This document shows, in pieces, positions 7,453 to 16,139 of a stretch of 32,554 bases of DNA. The notes beneath the pieces were generated by a model that saw nothing but the letters and a program-made list of their open reading frames with translations, was not told where the DNA came from and searched no databases. Numbering within the stretch: the stretch's first letter is position 1; each line of letters starts with the position of its first letter. The DNA lies in NCBI RefSeq assembly GCF_013179805.1, contig NZ_SRRZ01000086.1, positions 1 to 32,554 on the forward strand, given 5' to 3'. The translations under genes and the position numbers were made by a program. This DNA is from Microcoleus asticus IPMA8. GTDB lineage: Bacteria > Cyanobacteriota > Cyanobacteriia > Cyanobacteriales > Microcoleaceae.

Positions 7453-10131
7453 ATGCAATTTCTACCCAAAACAATCCCCGAAATTCAACCAGAAATCATA
7501 CCAGTTAAAGAATCACCGCCAGAACTTGTTACTTTCGATGTCGGCGGGATGAAATGTGCCGGCTGCGCGAAAGCTGTGGAACGCCAACTCATGCAGTATT
7601 CAGGCGTAATTTCAGCTTGCGTTAACTTGGCCGTAGAAGTCGCGACGGTTGAGTGTCAACCGGGGACTGTCGATGCAGAAGCTTTAGCGAAAAAGTTGAC
7701 TGATAATGGATTTCCCTCTCAGTCTCGTTCAGGTGAAAATCAGCAGGAAGCAGAAGCGACAACAATTGAACGGCGACGGCAAGAAATTCGACAGCAAATC
7801 AAGCAATTGACGATCGCCCTAATCCTAATTATTCTATCCGGTTTAGGTCACGTACTCGGCACAAAAGCCCCAATTCTCAGCAATATTTGGTTTCACTGGG
7901 GACTCGCCACCCTAGCTTTGCTGCTACCGGGCCGCCCGATTATCGTTGACGGGTGCCGCAGTTTGTGGCGAAATGCACCTAACATGAATACTTTGGTAGC
8001 TTTAGGCGCTGTGACAGCTTACACCGCTAGCAACGCCGCGCTGCTGTTTCCACGGATGGGATGGGAGTGCTTTTTTGACGAACCGGTGATGCTGCTGGGC
8101 TTTATTTTGTTGGGCAAAACTCTGGAACAGCAAGCCAGACGGCGCGCTGCATCAGCTTTGCAAGCTTTAATCGCATTGCAGCCTGCGAAAGCCCGCTTAG
8201 TTGATTTTAAACTCCCGAGTTTAGATTTGCGATCGGAAGAATTGCCTTTAGACTCGACATCTGCGGTCTACGATCCACAATACATTGAAATTCCAGCCGA
8301 TCGCGTCCGAGTGGGAGAATGGCTGCAAGTTTTGCCCGGGGAAAAAATTCCGGTAGACGGTGAAGTTTGCGAAGGCAAAACAACGATAGATGAGTCGATG
8401 CTGACTGGCGAATCGATGCCGGTTTTGAAGCAACCAGGAGATACAGTTGCCGCCGGAACTATCAATAAATCTGGGGCAGTTGTGATGCGGGCAACTCGCA
8501 CCGGTAAGGAAACAACTGTAGCTCAAATGGTGGCTTTGGTGCAGGCAGCCCAAACTCGCAAAGCGCCGATTCAAAATTTAGCTGATACTGTCGCGGGATA
8601 TTTTGTGTATGGGGTAATGGGGATATCGCTTTTAACTTTCCTATTTTGGTATTTTGCCGGCACTCATATTTGGCCTTCTGTGCTTTTAGGACACGGGGCA
8701 ATGGATATGGGACACGGAGTAATGAATATGGGAAATGAATTGCCTATTATCCATTATCAATCGCCTTTGCTGTTAAGTTTGAAATTGGCGATCGCAGTTT
8801 TAGTTATTGCTTGTCCTTGCGCTTTGGGACTGGCTACCCCAACAGCAATTTTAGTCGGTTCTGGCATCGGGGCGGAGCGCGGACTTTTAATTCGCGGTGG
8901 CGATGTTTTAGAACGGGTGCATCAATTAGATACGGTGGTTTTTGATAAAACTGGCACTCTGACAACCGGAAATCTCACACTCACAGATTATTTGCCGATT
9001 TTCCAGAATTCGGAGTGGGATTTGAACTCAGATATTAATGTTGGAAACAAACAAGATGTTTGTTCCACAATTGATGGAGTCTCTGGCGACAAACAAGATG
9101 TTAATTCCACAAGTGATGGATTTTCTGGAGACAAACAAAAGGTTAGTTCCATAATTGATGGAGTTTCTGGAAACAGGCAAGATGCCTGTTCCACAATTGA
9201 TGGAGTTTCTGGAGAGAAACAAGATGTTTGTTCCACAATTGATGGAGTTTCTGGCAGTGCGGTTAATTCAAAACTGCTGCAAATTGCGGCGGCGGTGGAA
9301 AGGGGCGCTTGTCATCCCATCGCCGCAGCGATTTTGCTGGAAGCTCAACATCAAGGTTTGCCGATGCTAGCTGCTGAGGATTTCTGCACGGAACCGGGAT
9401 TCGGGGTTTCTGCTTTGGTGGAGGGCCGGCGGGTGTTCGCGGGGAATGCCGAGTGGATGAAGGAGCAGGGGGTCGCTGTGGCGGCGGAATTGTCGGGGTC
9501 TTGCAAAGGCAAAACGGCGGTTTACGTGGCTTCTGGGGGCGTTTTGCTGGGGGTAATCGGGCTAAAAGATAGTCTGAGGCCGGATGCTAAGGCGACGGTG
9601 GAACGTTTGCGGGGCATGGGATTGCGGGTGATGATGCTGACGGGAGATACAGCGTCAGCGGCGGCGGCGACAGCGCAGCAGCTAGATTTGGCGGCGGCTG
9701 ATGTTTTGGCCGAGGTGCGGCCGGAGGGCAAGGCTCGGGCGATCGCGACTTTGCAAGCCCAAGGCTGTAAAGTGGCTGTGGTGGGGGATGGCATCAATGA
9801 CGCCCCGGCTTTGGCTCAAGCTGATGTCGGTATCGGTTTGCACTGCGGCACGGATGTGGCAGTTGAGACTGCTCAAATTGTGCTGATGCGAAATGCTTTG
9901 ATGGATGTTGTTGAGTCGATCGAGCTGGGACGTGCTACTTTCAACAAAATTCGCCAAAATTTATTTTGGGCTTTTGGTTACAATACTCTGGGAATTCCGG
10001 TTGCAGCCGGTCTTTTGCTGCCTGCAACCGGAATTCTACTCAGTCCTGCGGCGGCCGGTGCATTTATGGCGTTTAGTTCTGTTAGCGTTGTGACAAATTC
10101 TTTGTTTTTGCGCCGGGGATTTCGAGCTTAA
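7453..10131 (+). CDS. ctaA: Copper-transporting P1B-type ATPase (CtaA-like) with in-frame repeat insertion
   Basis: An 892-residue heavy-metal ATPase. An N-terminal HMA domain carries GMKCAGC (Cys35, Cys38). The actuator TGES is at 318-321, the TM6 metal motif CPC at 454-456, the phosphorylation motif DKTGT at 498-502, the HP motif at 621-622, TGD at 730-732 and GDGINDAP from 778. GMKCAGC and overall similarity suggest CtaA, which moves Cu(I) towards plastocyanin and cytochrome oxidase, rather than PacS; this distinction is from memory. Two oddities: residues 532-601 are five tandem 14-residue units (xKQDVCSTIDGVSG) inserted between DKTGT and HP in the nucleotide-binding domain, and the loop before TM6 has a Met/His-rich duplication (GHGAMDM, GHGVMNM, residues 413-426) that may bind metal. 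The frame stays open throughout, so the gene is probably functional. Confidence 0.95.
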   Translation: MQFLPKTIPEIQPEIIPVKESPPELVTFDVGGMKCAGCAKAVERQLMQYSGVISACVNLAVEVATVECQPGTVDAEALAKKLTDNGFPSQSRSGENQQEAEATTIERRRQEIRQQIKQLTIALILIILSGLGHVLGTKAPILSNIWFHWGLATLALLLPGRPIIVDGCRSLWRNAPNMNTLVALGAVTAYTASNAALLFPRMGWECFFDEPVMLLGFILLGKTLEQQARRRAASALQALIALQPAKARLVDFKLPSLDLRSEELPLDSTSAVYDPQYIEIPADRVRVGEWLQVLPGEKIPVDGEVCEGKTTIDESMLTGESMPVLKQPGDTVAAGTINKSGAVVMRATRTGKETTVAQMVALVQAAQTRKAPIQNLADTVAGYFVYGVMGISLLTFLFWYFAGTHIWPSVLLGHGAMDMGHGVMNMGNELPIIHYQSPLLLSLKLAIAVLVIACPCALGLATPTAILVGSGIGAERGLLIRGGDVLERVHQLDTVVFDKTGTLTTGNLTLTDYLPIFQNSEWDLNSDINVGNKQDVCSTIDGVSGDKQDVNSTSDGFSGDKQKVSSIIDGVSGNRQDACSTIDGVSGEKQDVCSTIDGVSGSAVNSKLLQIAAAVERGACHPIAAAILLEAQHQGLPMLAAEDFCTEPGFGVSALVEGRRVFAGNAEWMKEQGVAVAAELSGSCKGKTAVYVASGGVLLGVIGLKDSLRPDAKATVERLRGMGLRVMMLTGDTASAAAATAQQLDLAAADVLAEVRPEGKARAIATLQAQGCKVAVVGDGINDAPALAQADVGIGLHCGTDVAVETAQIVLMRNALMDVVESIELGRATFNKIRQNLFWAFGYNTLGIPVAAGLLLPATGILLSPAAAGAFMAFSSVSVVTNSLFLRRGFRA
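9046..9255. repeat. Five tandem 42-nt units in frame inside the copper ATPase gene
   Basis: Units start at 9046, 9088, 9130, 9172 and 9214, each 42 nt (14 codons). Each begins with a palindrome. Unit 4 is AACAGGC-AAGAT-GCCTGTT, unit 1 is AACAAAC-AAGAT-GTTTGTT and unit 5 is AAAC-AAGAT-GTTT: the GG/CC pairs are replaced by AA/TT on both sides, so pairing is kept. Units 2 and 3 have decayed arms. The unit 4 palindrome matches the intergenic one at 5037-5059. Confidence 0.9.
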
Positions 10132-10156
10132 ATGTATGGATGACAGATAAAAGTCG

Positions 10157-10199
10157 GAGGTCATCGGTCATTAGTTAGGAATTAATGACTGATGACCTC
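10157..10199. terminator. Strong hairpin between convergent genes
   Basis: A 17-nt arm GAGGTCATCGGTCATTA (10157-10173) pairs with TAATGACTGATGACCTC (10183-10199), with one G-T wobble and a 9-nt loop. It lies 25 nt after the ATPase stop and before the 3' end of the convergent gene at 10329, so it could stop transcription from both sides. No T-run follows. Confidence 0.6.
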
Positions 10200-10328
10200 A
10201 TCCCAAGAGGGTGACAAACCCCTCACACCAGGAGTCGAGACCCAAGAAGTTTCGACGTTACTTAGAACCCCCTGATTCATCTTTAGAGTCAATCGAAAAT
10301 CTCACACCTCAAATTGACTGACTGATGG

Positions 10329-10676
10329 CTACAGTGCCATACTTTCCAAGAGCCGCCAATTATTGTTGTTCATAATTGAACGACTCACTAGCTCGAACAT
10401 TTGACGGCAGTGGTTGTTGGTTTGCAGTGGCAGTTCCTCGTTTTTAATCACGAAGTTCATGCGAACCTCTGAGTCGCTGGCCGTGTTTTTCTCAATTAGG
10501 ACTTCTGCGGTGACAAGTTTGGGAATCGAAACTTGACCGGGAAGTTCGCGAGCCATGACGGAATCTCCTGTATTGTAGATAATATCAAGATTGCATGACT
10601 CTAAAATTTCAATCAGGGACTGACGGAGACGGTCGATCGGAACGGCAACGATAAAAAAACCAGTATAGCGAGCCAT
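10329..10676 (-). CDS. Conserved hypothetical protein, function unknown
   Basis: A 115-residue soluble protein starting MARYTGFFIVAVP. The ATG at 10676 has GGAG about 6 nt upstream; an in-frame TTG at 10682 is less likely. It has an alternating strand/helix look (FFIVAVPIDRLRQSLIEILESC) and no signal peptide, membrane segment, catalytic motif or Cys pair that I recognise. It is transcribed divergently from tmk, about 105 nt apart, and converges on the copper ATPase. The good ribosome site and normal composition support a real gene. I can assign no function; a small adaptor or regulatory role would be a guess. Confidence 0.72.
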   Translation of the reverse strand: MARYTGFFIVAVPIDRLRQSLIEILESCNLDIIYNTGDSVMARELPGQVSIPKLVTAEVLIEKNTASDSEVRMNFVIKNEELPLQTNNHCRQMFELVSRSIMNNNNWRLLESMAL

Positions 10677-10781
10677 AGACAACTCCAGCCGTGAGGCATT
10701 TAGACTTTATTATCATACCGAACCTAGAACCGATTCACAGAACAATATAGATTTATTTTATTCAGGTGGAAAGTTAGGGCA

Positions 10782-11450
10782 ATGAAAGGCAAACTTATCG
10801 TGTTTGAGGGGGTTGAAGGTGCGGGTAAAACTACGCAAATGCAGCGGCTGATACATTGGCTGCAAGCAAGTTGCTTTCTGAAAGTCCGGTTGGTGGCTAC
10901 TCGCGAACCGGGGGGTACTGAGTTGGGAAGGGGACTGCGACATTTGCTGCTAAAACAAGATTCGGGGGAATTTGTATCCGATAGAGCAGAATTACTGATG
11001 TACGCTGCAGATCGCGCTCAGCACGTCGAAACTTTTCTTAAACCAGAGTTATCGAAAGGAACGATTGTTTTATGCGATCGCTTTACTGACTCTACGATTG
11101 CTTATCAGGGCTACGGCCGCGGTCTTAACTTAAATTTAATTAAACAGTTGAATGAAATTGCCACCTGCGGCTTGGAAAGCGATCTGACTTTGTGGCTGGA
11201 TATTAAGGTGGAGGCGGGTTTGGCGAGGGTAAGGGTTCGGGGAGGGTGCGATCGGATCGAGCAAGCTGATTTGAAGTTTCACCGTCTTGTACAGCAAGGT
11301 TTTGCGGAGTTAGCCCAGGAAAATAAATCTCGAATTGTCCGGATAAATGCCGATCGCCCTGAATATGAAGTCGCTCAGGAAATTCAAACTATTGTAACTA
11401 GCAGGTTAGAAGCTTGGGGATATTTAAATAATACCAATTCTGAAAAATAG
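10782..11450 (+). CDS. tmk: Thymidylate kinase (dTMP kinase)
   Basis: It phosphorylates dTMP to dTDP with ATP in DNA precursor synthesis, in the cytoplasm. At 222 residues it is slightly longer than the usual 205-215. It has the P-loop GVEGAGKTT (residues 10-18), the REPGGT motif (41-46) for the nucleotide, the DR motif at Asp99-Arg100 followed by FTDSTIAYQGYGRGL, and a LID region RVRGGCDRIE. The ATG follows a purine stretch (AGGTGGAAAG); the first in-frame ATG matches the family start. It is alone in its unit; in many cyanobacteria tmk is near a copper ATPase or holB gene, and here a copper ATPase lies 650 nt upstream on the same strand. Confidence 0.97.
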   Translation: MKGKLIVFEGVEGAGKTTQMQRLIHWLQASCFLKVRLVATREPGGTELGRGLRHLLLKQDSGEFVSDRAELLMYAADRAQHVETFLKPELSKGTIVLCDRFTDSTIAYQGYGRGLNLNLIKQLNEIATCGLESDLTLWLDIKVEAGLARVRVRGGCDRIEQADLKFHRLVQQGFAELAQENKSRIVRINADRPEYEVAQEIQTIVTSRLEAWGYLNNTNSEK

Positions 11451-11469
11451 CGCTACATAATATCTAGAA

Positions 11470-11486
11470 ACACGGCAATGCCGTGT
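11470..11486 (+). terminator. Small palindrome after tmk
   Basis: ACACGGC-AAT-GCCGTGT forms a 7-bp stem with a 3-nt loop 19 nt after the tmk stop. No T-run follows, so this may be a dispersed palindromic repeat rather than a true terminator. Confidence 0.4.
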
Positions 11487-11623
11487 CCTGCTCCAGGAAC
11501 TTACAACTTAACATTGTTAACTCAAAACAATTATTGAGCAGTCCATTAAACCACAATAGCCTTTTAGTATTATAGTAGCCGCGCCGACGGTTATGATGTA
11601 CTTAATTGCTAAAACCCTAGATT

Positions 11624-11714
11624 TTCTTCCTTCTTCCTTCTTCCTTCTTCCTTCTTCCTTCTTCCTTCTTCCTTCTTCCTTCTTCCTTCTTCCTTCTTCC
11701 TTCTTCCTTCTTCC
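11624..11714. repeat. Heptanucleotide tandem repeat (TTCTTCC)x13
   Basis: Thirteen exact copies of TTCTTCC fill 91 nt, starting 16 nt beyond the 3' end of the GGDEF-EAL gene (its stop is at 11731). Heptameric short tandem repeats are known from filamentous cyanobacteria. Its polypurine/polypyrimidine nature could favour slippage or triplex structure. Confidence 0.97.
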
Positions 11715-11730
11715 TTCCGCTTCCTGATTG

Positions 11731-14376
11731 TTAATTTAAACTACTTATTGTCCCAGGTTGATTTTCTCGGCACAATTGGGTTATGGCCTCCGCCGGTATT
11801 GGTTTGCTAAAGAAGTAACCCTGGCCCATATTGCACTGATGCGACTGCAAAAAAGCCAACTGTTCTGCTGTTTCTACTCCCTCAGCAATCACCTGTAAAT
11901 TCAGGCCCTGTCCCAAGGCGATCGCCAGTTTGACAATAGTAGCACCGCTGCTGCCGTTCACCAAATCAGCCACGAAGGATTTGTCTATTTTTAAATTATT
12001 AAGCGGAAAGTTTTTTAGAGACCACAGCGAAGAATAACCGGTGCCAAAATCGTCCAGAGAAATTTGAATTCCCATTTCCTGCAACTGCTGCAATACCGAC
12101 ACCGTTACATTCACATCTGTCATGGCAACGCTTTCGGTAATTTCTATTTCTAAATACTGATGATTTAACTTGGTTTCTGATAAAATTTCAGCGATGGTTT
12201 TTACCGTGTTAGCTTGCAGAAACTGCCGGCCTGACAAATTCACAGCTATCCGCATCGGTGGCAATCCCAGTAACTGCCACGCTCGATTTTGCAAGCAAGC
12301 AGTCCGCATCACCCATTCGTCAATTTGGCAGATTAATCCTGTTTCCTCAGCTAAGGGAATAAATCGATCGGGAGAAATCAAACCGCGTTCGGGATGCTGC
12401 CAGCGAATCAGAGCTTCCATGCCGACTATTTGGCGAGTATTTAAGTTTATTTGCGGTTGATAGTGCAGCACAAACTCGGATTTGTTAAGAGCTTTATAAA
12501 GATGATTTTCTAAGTTAAGATCCTCGGAGACTTTACTGCCGATCGCCCGCGTGTAAAACTGATAATTATTCCGACCTTTCTGTTTAGCTTTGTACATCGC
12601 AGCATCAGCATTTTTCAGCAACGTTTCTGCATCTTCTCCGTCGTAAGGAGCCAAAGCAATTCCCAAGCTAGCCTTAGTATAAAGTTCTAGACCTTCAAAA
12701 TCAAAAGGACTGCTTAAACTCTGGATAATTAGCTGGCAAATCTTAGTTGCTTCCTCACGGCTGTTGAGATTGTACAGCAGCACGGTAAATTCATCCCCGC
12801 CCCAACGGGCAATAGAATCTCCCGCGCGCAAACAGTTACTCAAACGCCGAGATACACTTTGCAGCAACAAATCGCCCACTGGGTGTCCGAGAGTATCGTT
12901 AACATTTTTAAATCTATCCAAATCTAGAAAGATCACCCCCAGCATTTCGGCGTTTTGGTGAGCGCTAGCTAAAGCTAAAGACAGCCTTTCATTAAAGAGC
13001 AATCTATTAGGTAAACCGGTTAATGAGTCGTGAGAAGCTTGATGTCGGATCATCGCCTCGACGCGCCTCTGCATTGCAGCCATGTACAGGTGAGTTCCTA
13101 AAGCTTTTGCTAGCTTCTGTTCCTCGCTGCTCCACGGTTGAGTTTCGCCGGTTTTGATTTCTTTCCAAGCTGCAAACGACTGTCGGGGACGATCGGTCCG
13201 GACGTCGGAACTGCAACGGCCCGCCCACATAATTTCGGTTTCTATAGGGCTGCGAAAAATGGTGAGACAGCCGATGCACTGTTGGCCGTATTGCAGCGGT
13301 ACTGCCAAAAACGATCGAATGGAAGCTTCGAGAAAATTGGCAGATAAAGATTTGATTTGAGGTTCTTTAGAAATATCGGAAATCGCGTACAAGTGGGGTA
13401 CGATTAAACTAGAAATATTTTTGTCAATTGAAGTGTAATGCTGGGAATATATATTTTGAAAATAACCTAATTGGCTGGTATCAGGAGTTTTTGCTCGATC
13501 GTCTTGGTTGGGAAACCCCATGATCTGCTGCCAAAACGGGCTGAGTTCAAGGTCGATGTCCGAGGGCTGCTGACCGCAGGTATAAAGTAAAGCCGGCCGA
13601 TCGCCAAACTCGGCTGCAATGTACAGTCGCCCTCCCGAACCATGCAAATGGTTGACAGTTTGTTCGAGAACTGCTTGCCGAATTTCGGTTAGTTCTAGAG
13701 GAGAGTGCAGCAAACTGGTAATTTGGTTGACAACGGCTTCGTCGCGCGCTTGCTGTCGAGCTTGACTGAGCAGAAAGGATTGGGCGATCGCAATTGAAAG
13801 TTGATCCACAAGCAACTGCACCATTTTCAATTCTCGATCGCTAAACCGTTTCGGTTGGCTGTGGTGAGAAACCAACAGCCCCCAAAGCTGATTTTGATGC
13901 AAAATCGGCACTGTCAGAGAAGAACGTGCCCCCATAGCCTTCAGATATTCAGCGTGACAGGGGTCTACAGGACGATAGCTAATATCTTCAACTGCTAAAG
14001 TTTTGCCGGTTTCGAGAGAATCTAAGCGATTAATTATTTGATGCTTCAATTCCACATCTACAATCACTCGCTGCCGCGCTTTGAGAAACATTTCCCGAGC
14101 ACTATTGGGAATGTCGCCTGGTGGAAAGCGCAAACCCAGCAGAGATGACAAGCTGTCGCCGTTGATGGACTCAGCAATGACCTCACCGCTACCGTCGGAC
14201 TCAAAGCGATAAATTTTTACCCGATCGCTCGCTAAAAAGCTGCGGATTTCTCGGGTGGTTGTCATCAAAATCTCTTGCAGTTCTAAAGAATTGCGGATGC
14301 GATTGGTAATTCGATTCAGTAAAATCTCTTGTTCTAAAGCCGATTGCAACATTTGTCTAACTTTTGTGCGGGGCAT
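11731..14376 (-). CDS. GAF-GAF-GGDEF-EAL cyclic-di-GMP turnover protein, possible cyanobacteriochrome
   Basis: An 881-residue protein that makes and/or degrades cyclic-di-GMP. GAF1 (about 30-200) carries Cys140-His141 in VDPCHAEYLKAMGARSSL. This is the position of the bilin-linking Cys-His in cyanobacteriochromes and phytochromes, so it may bind a phycobilin; no second-Cys DXCF motif is seen. A degenerate second GAF spans about 215-435. GGDEF (526-530) is intact and preceded by an RxxD inhibitory site (517-520) at the canonical 5-residue spacing. EAL (654-656) and DDFGTG (775-780) are intact, so both activities are possible. The protein has no membrane segments, so it is likely a soluble light or redox sensor. 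ATG start at 14376; a TTCTTCC repeat lies just downstream. Photoactivity is inferred. Confidence 0.93.
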   Translation of the reverse strand: MPRTKVRQMLQSALEQEILLNRITNRIRNSLELQEILMTTTREIRSFLASDRVKIYRFESDGSGEVIAESINGDSLSSLLGLRFPPGDIPNSAREMFLKARQRVIVDVELKHQIINRLDSLETGKTLAVEDISYRPVDPCHAEYLKAMGARSSLTVPILHQNQLWGLLVSHHSQPKRFSDRELKMVQLLVDQLSIAIAQSFLLSQARQQARDEAVVNQITSLLHSPLELTEIRQAVLEQTVNHLHGSGGRLYIAAEFGDRPALLYTCGQQPSDIDLELSPFWQQIMGFPNQDDRAKTPDTSQLGYFQNIYSQHYTSIDKNISSLIVPHLYAISDISKEPQIKSLSANFLEASIRSFLAVPLQYGQQCIGCLTIFRSPIETEIMWAGRCSSDVRTDRPRQSFAAWKEIKTGETQPWSSEEQKLAKALGTHLYMAAMQRRVEAMIRHQASHDSLTGLPNRLLFNERLSLALASAHQNAEMLGVIFLDLDRFKNVNDTLGHPVGDLLLQSVSRRLSNCLRAGDSIARWGGDEFTVLLYNLNSREEATKICQLIIQSLSSPFDFEGLELYTKASLGIALAPYDGEDAETLLKNADAAMYKAKQKGRNNYQFYTRAIGSKVSEDLNLENHLYKALNKSEFVLHYQPQINLNTRQIVGMEALIRWQHPERGLISPDRFIPLAEETGLICQIDEWVMRTACLQNRAWQLLGLPPMRIAVNLSGRQFLQANTVKTIAEILSETKLNHQYLEIEITESVAMTDVNVTVSVLQQLQEMGIQISLDDFGTGYSSLWSLKNFPLNNLKIDKSFVADLVNGSSGATIVKLAIALGQGLNLQVIAEGVETAEQLAFLQSHQCNMGQGYFFSKPIPAEAITQLCRENQPGTISSLN

Positions 14377-14540
14377 CTGTTTTGAGCTCCAAAGCTGTTG
14401 ACAGCATCTTTGCGAGCCACAGTCTTTACTCGCCCTGTATTATAGAATACAACACTTTTGCGACATCTATTCGATTTAGCCAACCCGGGAGCCAGCAACT
14501 TGGTTTGTGCAGATATTATCTGGTTTCCCGACAAATTTCC

Positions 14541-14561
14541 CTGAGAAACCGCGTTTCTCAG
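14541..14561. repeat. GAAACCGSGTTTC-type palindrome
   Basis: CTGAGAAAC-CGC-GTTTCTCAG is a perfect 9-bp inverted repeat with a 3-nt centre. It belongs to the GAAACC/GGTTTC palindrome group that recurs at 17811, 21863, 21915, 24630 and 24681. Confidence 0.6.
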
Positions 14562-14689
14562 AGCAGTTAGAGGAGAAGGAATCAGCGATCGGACAAGTAG
14601 TTAAGACGAAAGCTCGATCGAGTTAGATCGGGACTGAAGTCCTGACTGCAAAATACTTTCAGAATTACAAGGCAACAGATATAGAGAAA

Positions 14690-14748
14690 CCGGGTTGACG
14701 TAACAGCATTCTGGCTCAAGAGCGCAGAATACTGGTTCGTCAACCCGG
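14690..14748 (-). terminator. Long imperfect hairpin downstream of the DUF2267 gene
   Basis: A 24-nt arm (14690-14713, beginning CCGGGTTGACG) pairs with 14725-14748 (ending CGTCAACCCGG) with three mismatches and an 11-nt loop that itself contains GCTC-AA-GAGC. It is 32 nt beyond the stop of the minus-strand DUF2267 gene, so it is a terminator candidate or a copy of a dispersed repeat. Confidence 0.55.
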
Positions 14749-14779
14749 CGTGTAAGTATTTATACTGTGAAATATTGCG

Positions 14780-15580
14780 TTAAGCCGACTCCCAAATTCC
14801 CCGAATTCTGTCCGGCAAAAAGCCCGCTATTTCCTGAATTCGCTCCTCGGACAGCTCATCCTTCGTTGCCGAGAATACAGCGGCGATCGCAGTTTCCGGT
14901 TTTACTCCCGAAGGAAGTGCGCCTTCTTGTTCCACCCGAAAAGCAAACAAGTCGGAATCGATCACGAAAGGTGCAGGCCCGTGCCAAGGCGGACGCACCC
15001 GGCTCAGCAATCCCACCAGCGGATTCATATCTTTCCAGAGGTCTGCTATTTCTTTTTGCAGGGTTTTGTCGTCCGTAGGCAAAACTTCTTTGTGCAGTTC
15101 AGCTTCCACGCGATCGCTGGCTTCTGTTGTCATCAAATCGCGCATTGTCCGGTACACTAATTCGGTAATGTCGCGGGCATCAAAAATATCCTCCAAGTGA
15201 CCGTTTACCATCACTTTTTCCAAAAACGGCATATCCTTTGAAGCGATAGGAACTGCCGATCCTTCCTGGTGGAGCGACTTCGGAGGATTTGTCTCCATTT
15301 TCTGTAACAGTTTGCGGCCTTTTTCTGTTAAATCAGCTTCTTGAAATGCCACTAAAGGCGGCAATAACTCAGTTCCTCCGTAAGGCTCTCCACTAAACTC
15401 CGCTTTGATAAATTCTTTTTGGTTGAGGTAGTCCAAATGACCTAGCAATTCCGCTTCCGCCACCTCGTGACCGACATATTCTTCGGCTGCGTTCCTAATT
15501 TCCGACTCTCCCTTGCCGTTTCCGCTGCCAATCTTTTTGAGCAAAATGTAAGTCAGGTCCTCTCTGATTGGAATTGTCAT
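14780..15580 (-). CDS. DUF2267 domain protein with N-terminal winged-helix-like region
   Basis: A 266-residue soluble protein. The C-terminal half (about 118-263) fits DUF2267, an all-helical duplicated domain, ending DELSEERIQEIAGFLPDRIRGIW as that family does. The first 95 residues (REDLTYILLKKI ... LTEKGRKLLQKM) look like a winged-helix or short-chain regulatory fold, ending in an L-T-E-K-G-R wing typical of DNA-binding helices; this part is my structural reading. The start is strong, with AGGAGG 6 nt before the ATG. DUF2267 proteins are of unknown function and often sit with stress proteins. Here the neighbourhood also contains a response regulator, a DUF2294 protein and a BON protein, which hints at a stress role without showing it. 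Confidence 0.85.
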   Translation of the reverse strand: MTIPIREDLTYILLKKIGSGNGKGESEIRNAAEEYVGHEVAEAELLGHLDYLNQKEFIKAEFSGEPYGGTELLPPLVAFQEADLTEKGRKLLQKMETNPPKSLHQEGSAVPIASKDMPFLEKVMVNGHLEDIFDARDITELVYRTMRDLMTTEASDRVEAELHKEVLPTDDKTLQKEIADLWKDMNPLVGLLSRVRPPWHGPAPFVIDSDLFAFRVEQEGALPSGVKPETAIAAVFSATKDELSEERIQEIAGFLPDRIRGIWESA

Positions 15581-16139
15581 TTAAACCTCCTAGTTAATAT
15601 CCGGTAAAGCTCAAGTAAAAACTGAATTTTTTTACTTGCTAAAAATGTGATGATTACTACTTAAAAATATTAAACTCTAAACTAGAGTAATAAGTATCTC
15701 TCAGCAGGTGGAAGTTGTGAAAATTAAGTGTGCGGTAGAATCTTCCTCTAGGTAGATCCATGTAGGGGAACCCAGGTTTACTGTTGTGATTATCCTGAAA
15801 AGCTGCCGCCACTCTTCAATGCTATTACGCTAGGATGCTTTATTGGTAATATGTTCCGTATTTATTACGTGTTGTTACCAAAGCTGACGTACCGATAGCG
15901 CCTAAGTTGGTAATTGCGGCTGGGGTAGGTACAATTAAGCAGATGCTATGCGATCGATCGACTTTGGCCGTCTTTGCCCCAGGTTGTAGCGATATTGTAC
16001 AATCTGGTGATATCGGTAACTAGCCATCTGAGAGCTACAAATACGAGCCAATCTGTTTCAAGTGCCCGAGCGCCACTTGAAGAATGCCTCGGGGAAAAGT
16101 TTTTTGATTCTTTTTTCGATCGTTTTTCGATCGGCATTT
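15581..16139. other. Long gap without supported gene
   Basis: In these 559 nt the short ORFs seen on both strands lack ribosome sites and look like chance. The DUF2267 promoter should lie at its left end. A CGATCG-TTTTT-CGATCG hairpin (about 16117-16133) sits just before the response-regulator ATG and could affect its translation. No RNA gene was recognised. Confidence 0.4.

Larger units (their letters stand above)
14377..14779. other. Intergenic region upstream of the GGDEF-EAL gene with two inverted repeats
   Basis: These 403 nt contain no supported ORF. They hold a CTGAGAAAC/GTTTCTCAG palindrome and a long imperfect hairpin (both listed) plus presumably the GGDEF-EAL promoter near 14400-14450. 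Confidence 0.45.

Noticed and set aside
9155..9370. ORFs in other frames across the 42-nt repeat array
   Set aside because: Open frames arise because 42 is a multiple of three and the repeat is stop-free in several frames; the ATPase frame is the real one.
16062..16139. N-terminal extension of the response regulator
   Set aside because: The added residues are unlike a receiver and start without a ribosome site; the ATG at 16140 is preferred.
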